A stretch of DNA of 46,520 nt from Pseudomonas reactans (GTDB lineage Bacteria; Pseudomonadota; Gammaproteobacteria; Pseudomonadales; Pseudomonadaceae). The translations under genes and the position numbers were made by a program. Location: positions 1-46,520 of the forward strand of contig NZ_JACAPG010000029.1 in assembly GCF_013385825.1 (NCBI RefSeq), read 5' to 3'. The notes beneath the pieces were generated by a model that worked only from the letters and a program-made list of their open reading frames with translations, was not told the DNA's origin and made no database searches. Below, piece after piece: positions 32,308 to 40,715 of this stretch. Each line of letters starts with the position of its first letter. Within the stretch, counting starts at the first letter, position 1.

Positions 32308-33492
32308 TCAGCGGTTGTAGGGACGGTGCAGTTGGCAGTCCGGGTTCAGGTCAACGCCGAAGCCCGGCTTGTCCAGCGCCGACAAGCGCATGCGGCCATT
32401 TACCGGCACCGGTTCGCCCAACAATTGCGGGTGGAACATCGGCACCACTTCATCCGCTTTGGGCGCCATCATCAGGAACTCGGCGAATGGGCTGTTATGG
32501 CGGGTGGCGACAAAGTGGTAGCTGTACACCGACGAACCGTGGGGCACGACCATTGCGTTATGCGCATCCGCCAACGCCGAGATTTTCACCAGTTCGGTGA
32601 GGCCACCGCACCAGCCGACGTCGGGCTGGATGATGTCGCAGCAGCCCATTTCCAGCAGCATGCGGAACCCCCAGCGGGTGGCTTCGTGTTCGCCCGTCGT
32701 CACCAGCATGCCTTTGGGCACATTGTTGCGCAGGGCGGCATAGCCCCAATAATCGTCTGGGGACAGCGCTTCTTCGATCCACTTCAGGCCATGCTCATGG
32801 GCACCGATCGCCAGCTTGGTGGCGTAGTTCAAATCCAGGCTCATCCAGCAATCGAGCATCAGCCAGAAGTCCGGGCCGACCCGTTCACGCATGGTCGCCA
32901 GCGCTTCGAGGTTCTTGCGCAGGCCTTCTTCGCCTTCACTGGGGCCGTGGTGCAGGGGCATTTTGCCGCCGATAAAACCCATTTTCTGCGCGAGATCCGG
33001 GCGCGCGCCGGTGGCGTAGAACTGCAGCTCATCACGCACCGCGCCGCCGAGCAGTTGGTGCACCGGTTCCTGGCGGATTTTGCCGAGCAGGTCCCACAAC
33101 GCCAGGTCGACGCCGGAAATCGTGTTGATCACCAGGCCCTTACGCCCGTAGTAGAGGGTGGACTGGTACATCTGGTCCCAGATTTTCTCGATGTCGGTGA
33201 CGCGCGCGCCTTCGAGAAAGCGCGCCAGGTGTTTCTCGACAATGTAAGCCGCCGGTTCACCGCCAGTGGTCACAGCGAAACCGACGGTGCCGTCGCTGGC
33301 TTCGATCTCCACCACCAGGGTGCCGAGCACGTTGATGCCAAAGCTGCGGCGGCTCTGGCGGTACTCGGGGTACTTGCTCATCGGCGTGGAAATATGGTCG
33401 TCGATCCAATGCCCATCGGCCTGGTCGTGGTAATCGGCGCCGCCGCCTCGCAGTACAAAGGCGCGGACGTGTTTGATGGTGAGATGACCCAT
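32308..33492 (-). CDS. rhmD: L-rhamnonate dehydratase (enolase superfamily)
   Basis: A 394-residue mandelate-racemase-type enolase. Metal ligands sit in LMLDCWMS (Asp), KWIEEAL (Glu) and TTGEHEATRWG (Glu), and the base His in VPHGSSVYSYHF. These blocks match rhamnonate dehydratases such as E. coli RhmD. It removes water from L-rhamnonate to give 2-keto-3-deoxy-L-rhamnonate. The start MGHLTIKHV is chosen at 33492, since longer reading enters the transporter gene. Sixteen or so Met and five Cys, in contrast to the sulfur-region proteins. Confidence 0.92.
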   Translation of the reverse strand: MGHLTIKHVRAFVLRGGGADYHDQADGHWIDDHISTPMSKYPEYRQSRRSFGINVLGTLVVEIEASDGTVGFAVTTGGEPAAYIVEKHLARFLEGARVTDIEKIWDQMYQSTLYYGRKGLVINTISGVDLALWDLLGKIRQEPVHQLLGGAVRDELQFYATGARPDLAQKMGFIGGKMPLHHGPSEGEEGLRKNLEALATMRERVGPDFWLMLDCWMSLDLNYATKLAIGAHEHGLKWIEEALSPDDYWGYAALRNNVPKGMLVTTGEHEATRWGFRMLLEMGCCDIIQPDVGWCGGLTELVKISALADAHNAMVVPHGSSVYSYHFVATRHNSPFAEFLMMAPKADEVVPMFHPQLLGEPVPVNGRMRLSALDKPGFGVDLNPDCQLHRPYNR

Positions 33493-33508
33493 GATGTGAC
33501 TCCTGGCG

Positions 33509-34804
33509 TTAAACAGTGGCCGGCGTTTTCGACGCGGTGCGGCCGGGTGAATGGATGCCCAGCACCAGCAATGCAGCCAGTACCGTGGTGGCGGACAGCA
33601 GGTACAGGCCGGCTGCCGGGGAATTGAAGGCACCTTCGGCCCAGTGCTTGATGACCGGTGCGATGAAGCCACCGAGGGCGCCGAACGAGTTGATCAAGGC
33701 AATGCCGGCCGCAGCGGCGCTGCCGGCCAGGTAGCTGGAGGGGAACGTCCAGAACACCGGTTGCACGGCGATGAACCCCGAGGCGGCAAAACACAGCGCG
33801 AGCATGCCCAGCAGCGGGTTGGCGAAGGTCACCGAGCAGGCGATGCCGGCGGCAGCCATCAGCAGGGTCAGGCAGGCGGTCTGGCGACGCAGGCCGGTAC
33901 GGTCGCTGTAGCTGGGAATCCACCAGGCTGCAAACAGTGCGCAGAGCCAGGGAATCGCCGAGACCAGCCCGACCATCAAGCCGACCTTGGTGCCGAGCAG
34001 ATCGCCCACTTGGGTCGGCAGGTAAAACACCACGCCGTAGACGCTGGCCTGGATCAGCAGGTACACCAGGCACAAGTACAACACCGAGGGTTGGCACAGC
34101 ACGGTGAGCAGGCTGCGACCGTGGGAGGTTTTGTGCTGGTCTTCCTGATCCAGCAGGCTCTGCACTTGCTCACGCTCAGCCGGGGTCAGCCACTTGGCGT
34201 CGGCGGGGCGATTGTCCAGATACCAGTAGGCCCAGATGCCCACTGCAGTTGCCATCAGGCCTTCCACTGCGAACAGCCACTGCCAGCCGTGGATGCCGCC
34301 AAAACCGTCCATTTCCAGCAGCAAACCGGACAACGGGCTGCCGAAGATGAAAGCCAGTGGCGCGCCGAAATAGAAGAAGCCCATGGCTTTGCCGCGCACG
34401 GCCTGGGGGAACCAGTAGGTGAGGTAAAGAATGACGCCGGGGAAAAATCCGGCTTCGGCCACACCGAGTAAAAAACGCAGCACATAGAAGCTGGTTTCGT
34501 TGTGCGCAAAGACCATGGCGGCCGAGATCAGGCCCCAACTGACCATGATGCGGCACATCCACAGACGGGCGCCGACACGGTGCAGGATCAGGTTGCTCGG
34601 CACTTCCAGCAGCGCGTAGCCGACAAAGAACACGCCAGCGCCAAACGCAAAGGCGGCGTCGCTTAAACCGGTGTCGGCCTGGAAAGCTTGTTTGGCGAAC
34701 CCGACATTGGCGCGGTCGAGAAAGGCCATGATGTACATCAACAGCAGGAAGGGCAGCAGTCGCCAGGAAATCTTGGCGAGCAGGGGCGCGGGCAGGGTTT
34801 TCAT
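33509..34804 (-). CDS. MFS transporter, RhmT-like (ACS family)
   Basis: A 431-residue major facilitator with about 12 transmembrane segments. The loop 2-3 region and the AFLDRANVGFAKQ block near residue 30 are typical of anion:cation symporters like RhmT/YfaV and other sugar-acid carriers. It likely imports L-rhamnonate or a related acid, complementing RhaT. First gene of the rhamnose operon; its ribosome site is weak (GGA). Confidence 0.87.
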   Translation of the reverse strand: MKTLPAPLLAKISWRLLPFLLLMYIMAFLDRANVGFAKQAFQADTGLSDAAFAFGAGVFFVGYALLEVPSNLILHRVGARLWMCRIMVSWGLISAAMVFAHNETSFYVLRFLLGVAEAGFFPGVILYLTYWFPQAVRGKAMGFFYFGAPLAFIFGSPLSGLLLEMDGFGGIHGWQWLFAVEGLMATAVGIWAYWYLDNRPADAKWLTPAEREQVQSLLDQEDQHKTSHGRSLLTVLCQPSVLYLCLVYLLIQASVYGVVFYLPTQVGDLLGTKVGLMVGLVSAIPWLCALFAAWWIPSYSDRTGLRRQTACLTLLMAAAGIACSVTFANPLLGMLALCFAASGFIAVQPVFWTFPSSYLAGSAAAAGIALINSFGALGGFIAPVIKHWAEGAFNSPAAGLYLLSATTVLAALLVLGIHSPGRTASKTPATV

Positions 34805-34887
34805 AGTGGCGTCCGATGTTTTGTTCTTATGGGACGGACTGTACGGCGGCCGAGCAATGCGCTACAAATCGAATCTCGCTTACAAGT

Positions 34888-34904
34888 GATAACCTCAGGG
34901 TATC
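34888..34904. promoter_or_regulatory. LysR-type operator between regulator and rhamnose operon
   Basis: GATAACCTCAGGGTATC is an imperfect dyad with a T-N11-A core, the usual LysR-family site. It lies 17 bases before the regulator start and 84 bases from the MFS gene start, fitting autoregulation and control of the divergent operon. Confidence 0.55.
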
Positions 34905-34920
34905 GATAACATGGATAAAA

Positions 34921-35862
34921 ATGCGTAGTCCCGCGATCTCTCCCAGCCTGTTCAACCGCCTGCGCTACAAGCACCTGCATATGCTCGTCGCGCTGAGCTC
35001 CAGCCAGAACCTGCACCGTGCGTCACAGGCGCTGAACATGTCGCAGCCTGCCGCCACGCGCATGCTGCGCGAAATTGAGGACATGTTTGCCTGTGATCTG
35101 TTTGAGCGGTTGCCGAGGGGCATGCGCCCCACGGCGCTCGGGCAGGAGTTGATCCGTTTTGCCGAATCCGCCCTGAGCGGTTTGGACCGGTGTGCCGAAG
35201 ACTTGATGGCACGACAGCAGGGCGGTTATGGCTACCTGTCGATTGGCACCATCATGGGGGCGGCGCCGGACCTGGTGATGGATTCCATCGCGCAGATCAA
35301 ATCGCTGAACCCGCAACTGCGTATCCGCATCATGGGCGACACCAGCGACCAAGTGATCCAGTTGCTTGAACAGGGACGCATCGACCTGGCTATCTCGCGC
35401 CGTAATGCCGCCACCGACAACGAGCACTACAGCTTCGAACCCCTGGGCAACGAACGCTTGCTGGTGGTGGTGCACGCCGGCCACCCCCTGGCCCAGCGTG
35501 AGCAGTTGATGCTGGATGAACTGGTGCGCGACTGGCCATGGATCCTGCAACCGCAAACCAGCCCTGCGCGCATCGGCTTCGACCAGGCGCTGCAGGATCT
35601 GGCGCTGCCCAGCCCGGCGGACATCATCGAATGCAGCTCGGTGTACTCCATGCAGCAGTTGATCCAACTGACCGACGCCGTGATGGTGCTGTCCGAAAGC
35701 GCACTGCGTGATTACCTGAAAATGGGCCTGGTGGTGGCGCTGCCGGTGGCCCTCGACGTGCGACTGGCGCCGTTTGGCATGTTGTTGCGCAAAGGCGAAG
35801 TGGTGAGCCGTGAACTGGGGTTGTTTATCGACTTGTTGCGGCAGAAGGCCGCGATACTTTGA
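34921..35862 (+). CDS. LysR-family regulator, probable rhamnose operon control
   Basis: A 313-residue LysR-type regulator: winged helix at residues 15-75 (HRASQALNMSQPAATRMLREIE) is here given as the core SQPAATRMLREIE, followed by the two-lobed effector domain. The start MRSPAIS at 34921 is used; a longer frame reads through the intergenic operator. It is divergent from the rhamnose operon, which is the classic arrangement for a LysR protein and its target. The effector is probably a pathway intermediate. No AraC-type RhaS/RhaR is present in the window. Confidence 0.87.
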   Translation: MRSPAISPSLFNRLRYKHLHMLVALSSSQNLHRASQALNMSQPAATRMLREIEDMFACDLFERLPRGMRPTALGQELIRFAESALSGLDRCAEDLMARQQGGYGYLSIGTIMGAAPDLVMDSIAQIKSLNPQLRIRIMGDTSDQVIQLLEQGRIDLAISRRNAATDNEHYSFEPLGNERLLVVVHAGHPLAQREQLMLDELVRDWPWILQPQTSPARIGFDQALQDLALPSPADIIECSSVYSMQQLIQLTDAVMVLSESALRDYLKMGLVVALPVALDVRLAPFGMLLRKGEVVSRELGLFIDLLRQKAAIL

Positions 35863-35903
35863 ACGTGATGTGTAAAGGGCATGGTGCGTCGGTACGATAT
35901 TAA

Positions 35904-35924
35904 ATAGAATGAATCTCATTTGAG
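35904..35924. promoter_or_regulatory. Fur-box-like site upstream of the ECF sigma gene
   Basis: The stretch GAATGAATCTCATTTGAGA is AT-rich, partly symmetrical and reads like the degenerate Fur boxes found before FecI genes. It lies about 30 bases before the start codon. The match is by eye. Confidence 0.5.
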
Positions 35925-35953
35925 ACTCACTCGCGCCGCGCAGGTCGCTTGCC

Positions 35954-36472
35954 ATGAATGATGCTGTTGTTCCGACCCACGCCAACGAGCTGACGTTGTC
36001 GAGCCTGTACCGTGACCATCGCAGTTGGCTGGAAAGCTGGCTGCGTCGGCGCCTGGGCAATGCCTGGGATGCGGCTGACCTGAGCCAGGATACGTTCTTG
36101 CGTGTGCTCGCCAGCGCCCAGCCGATCGCACAGATGCAGGAGCCGCGTGCCTATCTGGTCACTGTCGGCAAGCGCCTGCTGGTGAACTTCCACCAACGGC
36201 GCAGCCTTGAACAGGCCTATCTGAATGCCTTGGCGAGTCTCCCGGAAACCTGCGTGCCGTCGCCCGAACAACGTTGGTTGGTGCTGGAGACCCTGCAAGC
36301 CCTGGATGAATTGCTGGATGGCTTGCCGGTGCTGGTCCGCCGCGCCTTCCTGTGGAGCCAACTGGAAGGTTTGGGCTACCGAGAGATCTCCGAGCGCCTC
36401 AACGTGTCGGAGCGCACGATCAAACGCTACATGGCCCAGGCCTACGAACACTGCCTGCTGGTGGACCTGTGA
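35954..36472 (+). CDS. ECF sigma factor, FecI type
   Basis: A 172-residue ECF sigma factor. Region 2 lies around residues 15-75 (RRLGNAWDAADLSQDTFLRV) and region 4 around 110-165, with SERTIKRYMAQAYEH as the recognition helix. FecI-type factors drive genes for outer-membrane siderophore receptors. It overlaps the anti-sigma gene by GTGA. A Fur-box-like site precedes it. No TonB receptor gene follows, which is unusual for the family. Confidence 0.9.
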   Translation: MNDAVVPTHANELTLSSLYRDHRSWLESWLRRRLGNAWDAADLSQDTFLRVLASAQPIAQMQEPRAYLVTVGKRLLVNFHQRRSLEQAYLNALASLPETCVPSPEQRWLVLETLQALDELLDGLPVLVRRAFLWSQLEGLGYREISERLNVSERTIKRYMAQAYEHCLLVDL

Positions 36473-37389
36473 GCCGCGACGTCGCACGCGCCGCCGCGCA
36501 ATGGTTGGCGCTGCTGGAGTCCGGCGCAGCCACCGAGCGTGATCACGCCGCGTTGCAGCATTGGCGTGACAGCCACCCCCAACACGAACAGACCTGGCAA
36601 AAAGCTCAGACCCTGCGCCAGCGTTTCAGCGACTTGCCCCAGGCCTTGGCGCTGGCCAGTCTCGACCGTCCGCAACCGGGACGCCGTGCCGTGCTCAAGC
36701 GTGCGCTGGGGATCGCTGCACTGGTGCCGACCGCGTGGTTGCTCAGCCGTCAATTGCCGATCGAGGCCTGGCGTGCCGATTTGCACACGGCCATTGGCGA
36801 GCGCAAGCGCATGGGGCTGGCTGATGGCGGCAGCTTGCAGCTCAATACCGCGACGGCGGTGGACGTCGACCTGGCGCAGCGCCGCATCACGCTGGTCGAC
36901 GGCGAGTTGGCGTTGAATGTACCCGGCGCCACACCGATGACCGTGCAGACGCGCTACGGCGAGTTGAGGGTCAGCGAGGCCGAGGTGTGTGTGCGGCAAC
37001 TGCCCGCCGGTTGTAGGGTGTCGGTGCTCAAGGGATCCGTGCAGGTGCGTGATTTGAGCGGGCAGATGGCGAGCTTGCAGGGAGGGCAGCAAGCGCCGCT
37101 CAACGCCAGCGGGCTAGGGGCCTGGGTGCCATTCGATGTGTTGCAATTGGGCTGGCGCGACGGTGTGTTGACCGCGCAGAATCAGGCGCTTGGCGACTTC
37201 CTGCGGGAGTTGGAACGTTATCGGCCGGGCGTGTTGCGCTGGGAGCCGAGCCTGGAGTCGTTGCGGGTCACCGGCAGTTTCCGCCTGGACGACACCGACC
37301 GCATCCTTAACCTGCTGGCCTCAAGCCTGGGGCTGGAGGTGCAGGCGCGGACGCGGTATTGGGTGACCTTGCGCAAAGCCATGACTTGA
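36469..37389 (+). CDS. FecR-type anti-sigma regulator
   Basis: A 306-residue FecR-family protein. An N-terminal cytoplasmic segment (DUF4880-like, about residues 1-70) is followed by one transmembrane helix near residues 85-100, then the periplasmic FecR domain and a C-terminal receptor-contact region. The GTG start overlaps the sigma gene stop (GTGA), so translation is coupled. It should receive the signal from a TonB receptor with an N-terminal signalling domain; none is encoded in the window. Confidence 0.88.
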   Translation: MSRDVARAAAQWLALLESGAATERDHAALQHWRDSHPQHEQTWQKAQTLRQRFSDLPQALALASLDRPQPGRRAVLKRALGIAALVPTAWLLSRQLPIEAWRADLHTAIGERKRMGLADGGSLQLNTATAVDVDLAQRRITLVDGELALNVPGATPMTVQTRYGELRVSEAEVCVRQLPAGCRVSVLKGSVQVRDLSGQMASLQGGQQAPLNASGLGAWVPFDVLQLGWRDGVLTAQNQALGDFLRELERYRPGVLRWEPSLESLRVTGSFRLDDTDRILNLLASSLGLEVQARTRYWVTLRKAMT

Positions 37390-37421
37390 GGGTTGTTGTT
37401 AGGGTGAGCGAGCTAACTGTC

Positions 37422-37556
37422 TGTGGCGAGCGGGCTTGCCCCGCGTTGGGCTGCGAAGCGGCCCTAAAAACAGACGCCGCGTTTCGTCAGGCTAAAATGC
37501 GCTGGCAGTACTGGGGCCGCTTCGCAGCCCAGCCACAACAAGCCCGCTCACCACAA
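37422..37556. repeat. Long inverted intergenic repeat
   Basis: Two inverted copies of a Pseudomonas intergenic repeat. The outer arms read TGTGG(C/T)GAGCGGGCTTG (37422-37438 and reversed at 37540-37556). The inner arms read GGGCTGCGAAGCGGCCC (37448-37464 and reversed near 37514-37530). They separate the convergent FecR and ATPase genes and could end both transcripts. Confidence 0.8.
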
Positions 37557-37564
37557 TGATGGCG

Positions 37565-38281
37565 TCAGATCACATGGGCACGCTGCAACTCAGTCAACGA
37601 CAACGCCTTGAGCTGCGCCAGCAGCGGATCACGCCGGTCACGCGGGTGCGGCAGGTTCACCGCCAATTCCTGGCGAATGCTGCTCGGCCGGTTGTCCATC
37701 ACCAGCACCCGGTCACTCAGGTACAGCGCCTCGTCCACATCATGGGTCACCAGCAACAAGGCGATGGCATGGTGTTCGGCCAATTGCAGCAGCAAATCCT
37801 GCAGCTTCATGCGGGTAAATGCATCCACTGCACTGAACGGCTCATCCAGCAGCAACACCTGCGGGCGTGAATACAACCCCCGCGCAATGGCCACCCGTTG
37901 CGCCATGCCGCCGGACAACGCCTTGGGCAGCGCCTGGGCAAAACCCTTGAGGCCGACTTCCTCGATCAACTGCGTGACCCATGCCTTGTCGTAGTGGTTG
38001 TCATCGCTGAAACCGATGTTCTGTTCCACCGTGAGCCAGGGCATCAACCGTGGTTCCTGGAACACAAAGGCCACTTCGCCATCGGGGCTGCGCAGTTCGC
38101 CCTGGAAGTCCTGTTCCAGGCCGGCGACGATGCGCAGCAGCGTGCTTTTGCCGCAGCCGCTGGGGCCGAGCAGGCTCACGGCCTCCTGTGGTTTCAACGC
38201 CAAACGCACGTCTTTCAACACGGTAGTGTTGGCGAAGCTTTTACGCGCGACGTGAATATCCAACAGTGGTTGCACGCTCAT
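37565..38281 (-). CDS. ABC importer ATPase, SsuB/TauB-like
   Basis: A 238-residue ATPase of the nitrate/taurine/sulfonate family: Walker A GPSGCGKST, signature LSGGMAQR, Walker B LLLDEPFSAVD and switch His in VTHDVDEA. The start MSVQ at 38281 overlaps the permease stop by ATGA. It powers the importer made with the two genes upstream. Sulfonate specificity is inferred from the -24/-12 promoter and the adjacent molbindin gene. Confidence 0.9.
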   Translation of the reverse strand: MSVQPLLDIHVARKSFANTTVLKDVRLALKPQEAVSLLGPSGCGKSTLLRIVAGLEQDFQGELRSPDGEVAFVFQEPRLMPWLTVEQNIGFSDDNHYDKAWVTQLIEEVGLKGFAQALPKALSGGMAQRVAIARGLYSRPQVLLLDEPFSAVDAFTRMKLQDLLLQLAEHHAIALLLVTHDVDEALYLSDRVLVMDNRPSSIRQELAVNLPHPRDRRDPLLAQLKALSLTELQRAHVI

Positions 38282-39099
38282 TGGCCGGCTCCCTGGAAGG
38301 TATCGCGCCAGGCCAGGCAACGCGTTTCCAGTGCTGCGAGCAGGCCATCGCTGACCTTGCCCAACAGCGCCAATACGATAATCGCCGCCAGCACGATATC
38401 CGGCCGCGAAGTCTCCCGCCCATCACTGAGCAGGTAACCCAGCCCCTTGGTGGCCGCAATCAGCTCGGCCGCCACCAGAAACATCCACGCCAGGCTCAAA
38501 CCACTGCGCAACCCGGTGAACAGGCCCGGCAGGGCGGCGGGCAGCAGGATTCGACGCACCAGCCGCCGCCGGCTGAAACCGTACATCTGCCCGACTTCCA
38601 CCAGCTTGCGGTCGATATCACGAATGGCCGCGACGCCATTGAGGTACACCGGGAAGAAGGCGCCAATCGCGATCAGCACAATCTTCGACGTTTCGTCGAT
38701 GCCCAGCCACAGCAGCAACAGCGGTACCCAAGCCAGGCTCGGGATCGAACGCAGCCCTGCAAAGGTCGGTTCGAGGTAGGCCTCCGCCTCACGGCTCAAA
38801 CCGACCCAGGCGGCAAACACCAAGGCCAGGCTGGCGCCAATGGCGAAGCCCAGCAGCACCCGGCCGAGGCTGGCGCTGATGTGTTTCCACAATGCGCCTT
38901 CGGCCAAGTCGGTGAGGGTCACGGCAATCTCGCTGGGCGCAGGCATCTGGTACGACGGCAGCCAACCCACGCGCACCACCACCTCCAGCACCAGCAGGAT
39001 CAGCACCGGTAACACCAGGCCCTTGAGCCGCCTTGGCCAGGCGCTCCGGGTGATAACGGCTGGCACAGCGAGGGGCAATGTTTGGGTTTTGCTGGTCAT
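38278..39099 (-). CDS. ABC importer permease, SsuC/TauC-like
   Basis: A 273-residue permease with about six transmembrane segments and the conserved cytoplasmic loop (YGFSRRRLVRRILLPAALPG) at about residues 185-205. AAGGAG lies seven bases before the ATG at 39099; a GTG three bases earlier is possible. Couples with the ATPase by a four-base overlap. Middle gene of the SBP-permease-ATPase operon. Confidence 0.9.
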   Translation of the reverse strand: MTSKTQTLPLAVPAVITRSAWPRRLKGLVLPVLILLVLEVVVRVGWLPSYQMPAPSEIAVTLTDLAEGALWKHISASLGRVLLGFAIGASLALVFAAWVGLSREAEAYLEPTFAGLRSIPSLAWVPLLLLWLGIDETSKIVLIAIGAFFPVYLNGVAAIRDIDRKLVEVGQMYGFSRRRLVRRILLPAALPGLFTGLRSGLSLAWMFLVAAELIAATKGLGYLLSDGRETSRPDIVLAAIIVLALLGKVSDGLLAALETRCLAWRDTFQGAGQ

Positions 39100-39109
39100 C
39101 ACGAACTCC

Positions 39110-40066
39110 TTAATGGCCGAACGAGGTGTCGATCAACTGGTCGATCACCTGGTCCACATTCACGCCTTTGCGCACCAGCTCTTCCGACACCAGGATCGGC
39201 GCGGCCGCCTTGGACGCCACCACGTCCTTGCTGCTCAGGAACGGCGTGCTCAGGTCGGTGCGCGAGAGTTGCAGCTTGGCCACTTCCAGCGGCAGGCCGG
39301 ACTCGTCGGCCAGCAGTTTGGCGAATTCATCCGGGTGCTTCACTGCCCAATCCCGTGCCTTTTCATAGGCGCCGAGTACCTTGGTGATGGTCTGCGGATG
39401 CGCCTTGGCGAACTTCTCGGTGACGCTGACCACGCCGTAGCTGTTGAAGTCTTTATTGCGGTACAGCAGGCGCGAACCGGTCTGGATTTCACTGGCGGCC
39501 ATGTGCGGGTCGAGACCGGCCCAGGCGTCCACGTCACCTTTTTCCAGCGCAGTGCGGCCGTCCGGATGTTGCAGGTGCACCAGTTCCACGTCGTCCTTTT
39601 TCAGCCCGGCCTGTTGCAGGCTGCGCAGGGTGAAGAGGTACGGGTCGGTGCCTTTGGTGGCGGCGATTTTCTTGCCCTTGAGGTCGGTGACGCTGTTGAA
39701 CGGCGAGTCTTTGCGCACCACCAACGCGGTCCATTCGGCGCGGCTGTACACGTACACCGATTTGATCGGGCTGCCGTTGGCGCGACTCAATACTGCCGAC
39801 AGGCTGGCGGATGACGCAAAGTCCACGCCGCCACTGTTGAGGTACTCCAGCGAACGGTTGCTGCCCTGGCTCAACACCCAGCCCACCTTGGATTGCGGCA
39901 AGGCTTGTTCCAGCCAGCCGAAGTGCTTGAGCACCAGGCTGACCGGCGAGTAATAGGCGTAGTCGAGGTTGACTTCGGCGGGATCGGTGTCGACGGCGTG
40001 GGCCAGGGGTTGCAGGCACAGCGCGAGGGCGCAGGCGCCGAATAGGCGTTGGGTGAAGGCTTTCAT
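39110..40066 (-). CDS. ABC importer binding protein, SsuA-like
   Basis: A 318-residue periplasmic protein of the sulfonate binding family with a Sec signal peptide ending PLAHA. The start MKAFTQ at 40066 has GGAG nine bases upstream; the longer frame lacks a site. The mature part has one Met and no Cys. First gene of the operon, behind the -24/-12 promoter at 40155-40169. No monooxygenase gene is included, so the substrate must be processed by enzymes coded elsewhere, perhaps those at 7257-20983. Confidence 0.88.
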   Translation of the reverse strand: MKAFTQRLFGACALALCLQPLAHAVDTDPAEVNLDYAYYSPVSLVLKHFGWLEQALPQSKVGWVLSQGSNRSLEYLNSGGVDFASSASLSAVLSRANGSPIKSVYVYSRAEWTALVVRKDSPFNSVTDLKGKKIAATKGTDPYLFTLRSLQQAGLKKDDVELVHLQHPDGRTALEKGDVDAWAGLDPHMAASEIQTGSRLLYRNKDFNSYGVVSVTEKFAKAHPQTITKVLGAYEKARDWAVKHPDEFAKLLADESGLPLEVAKLQLSRTDLSTPFLSSKDVVASKAAAPILVSEELVRKGVNVDQVIDQLIDTSFGH

Positions 40067-40154
40067 GGAACAGCTCCGGCAAGGCGTTGAGAGAAGGCTT
40101 TTCTTATATTCAGAAAATTTGGTTTGCATGTTCCATCATGCTTTATAGGAATAT

Positions 40155-40169
40155 GCAGTCTCTGTGCCA
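40155..40169 (-). promoter_or_regulatory. Sigma-54 (-24/-12) promoter for the SsuA-like operon
   Basis: The minus strand reads TGGCACAGAGACTGCAT, an excellent -24/-12 match with correct spacing. The start point is near 40142, giving a leader of about 77 bases. The gene-free stretch 40067-40384 holds this promoter, the dyad at 40243-40260 and an AT-rich region. Confidence 0.8.
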
Positions 40170-40242
40170 TGTGTCTGGAAGGCGTATTTACGGGGTTGTA
40201 GGGGCTGGATGCTGTGGTGGGAGAGGGCAGATTGTTGAAGCA

Positions 40243-40260
40243 CTGTTGGCAGGGCAACAG
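40243..40260. promoter_or_regulatory. CTGTTG/CAACAG dyad, candidate SfnR site
   Basis: CTGTTGGCAGGGCAACAG is a perfect six-base inverted repeat 75-90 bases upstream of the -24 element. It differs at only two positions from 5201-5218 in the other sulfur control region. It could serve the molbindin gene as well, as it lies between the divergent genes. Confidence 0.6.
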
Positions 40261-40384
40261 TTCTTATATAGCTGTATCGAATAAATAAAGAGTTATATAT
40301 TCCTTTTAATGGTCGCGTCGATGGCGCATTTTGAGGGCCTGCGCATTCGTGCGGATTGACCCAACAGCCAAAAGGAAAGCCGAC

Positions 40385-40600
40385 ATGACCATTAAAGCGA
40401 TCAACGTGCGCAACCAGTTCAAAGGCGTGATCAAGGAAATCCTGCTGGGGGAAGTGGTGTCGGAAATCGACGTGCAGACCGCGTCCGGCATTGTCACTTC
40501 GGTGATCACCACCCGCTCGGTGCGTGACTTGGAATTGAAGGTGGGCAGTGAGGTGATTGCGTTTGTGAAGTCCACCGAAGTGTCCATTGCCAAACTCTAA
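40385..40600 (+). CDS. ssuF: SsuF-like molbindin (TOBE domain)
   Basis: A 71-residue single TOBE/Mop domain protein (MTIKAINVRNQFKGVI start, GSEVIAFVKSTEVSI end). Molbindins bind molybdate as oligomers. SsuF of P. putida, a protein of this type and size, is encoded with the sulfonate genes and is needed for sulfonate use. AAGGAAA precedes the ATG; an in-frame extension to 40331 lacks a site. Divergent from the SsuA-like operon, which supports the SsuF assignment. I found no clear -24/-12 promoter in front of it. Confidence 0.82.
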   Translation: MTIKAINVRNQFKGVIKEILLGEVVSEIDVQTASGIVTSVITTRSVRDLELKVGSEVIAFVKSTEVSIAKL

Positions 40601-40616
40601 AACCCCGCACCCCCCC

Positions 40617-40700
40617 TGTAGGAGCCGGCTTGCCGGCGATGAGGCCAGCAGGATCAACGTTGATCTTGCGGTCGCCATCGCCGGCAAGCCGGCTCCTACA
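40617..40700. repeat. Inverted REP pair
   Basis: Two facing REP units (40617-40642 and 40675-40700) lie between the convergent molbindin and repeat-protein genes, with complementary CCCCCC/GGGGGG edges extending the stem. Likely a shared transcription end. Confidence 0.9.
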
Positions 40701-40715
40701 ACGGGGGGCGAGCCG

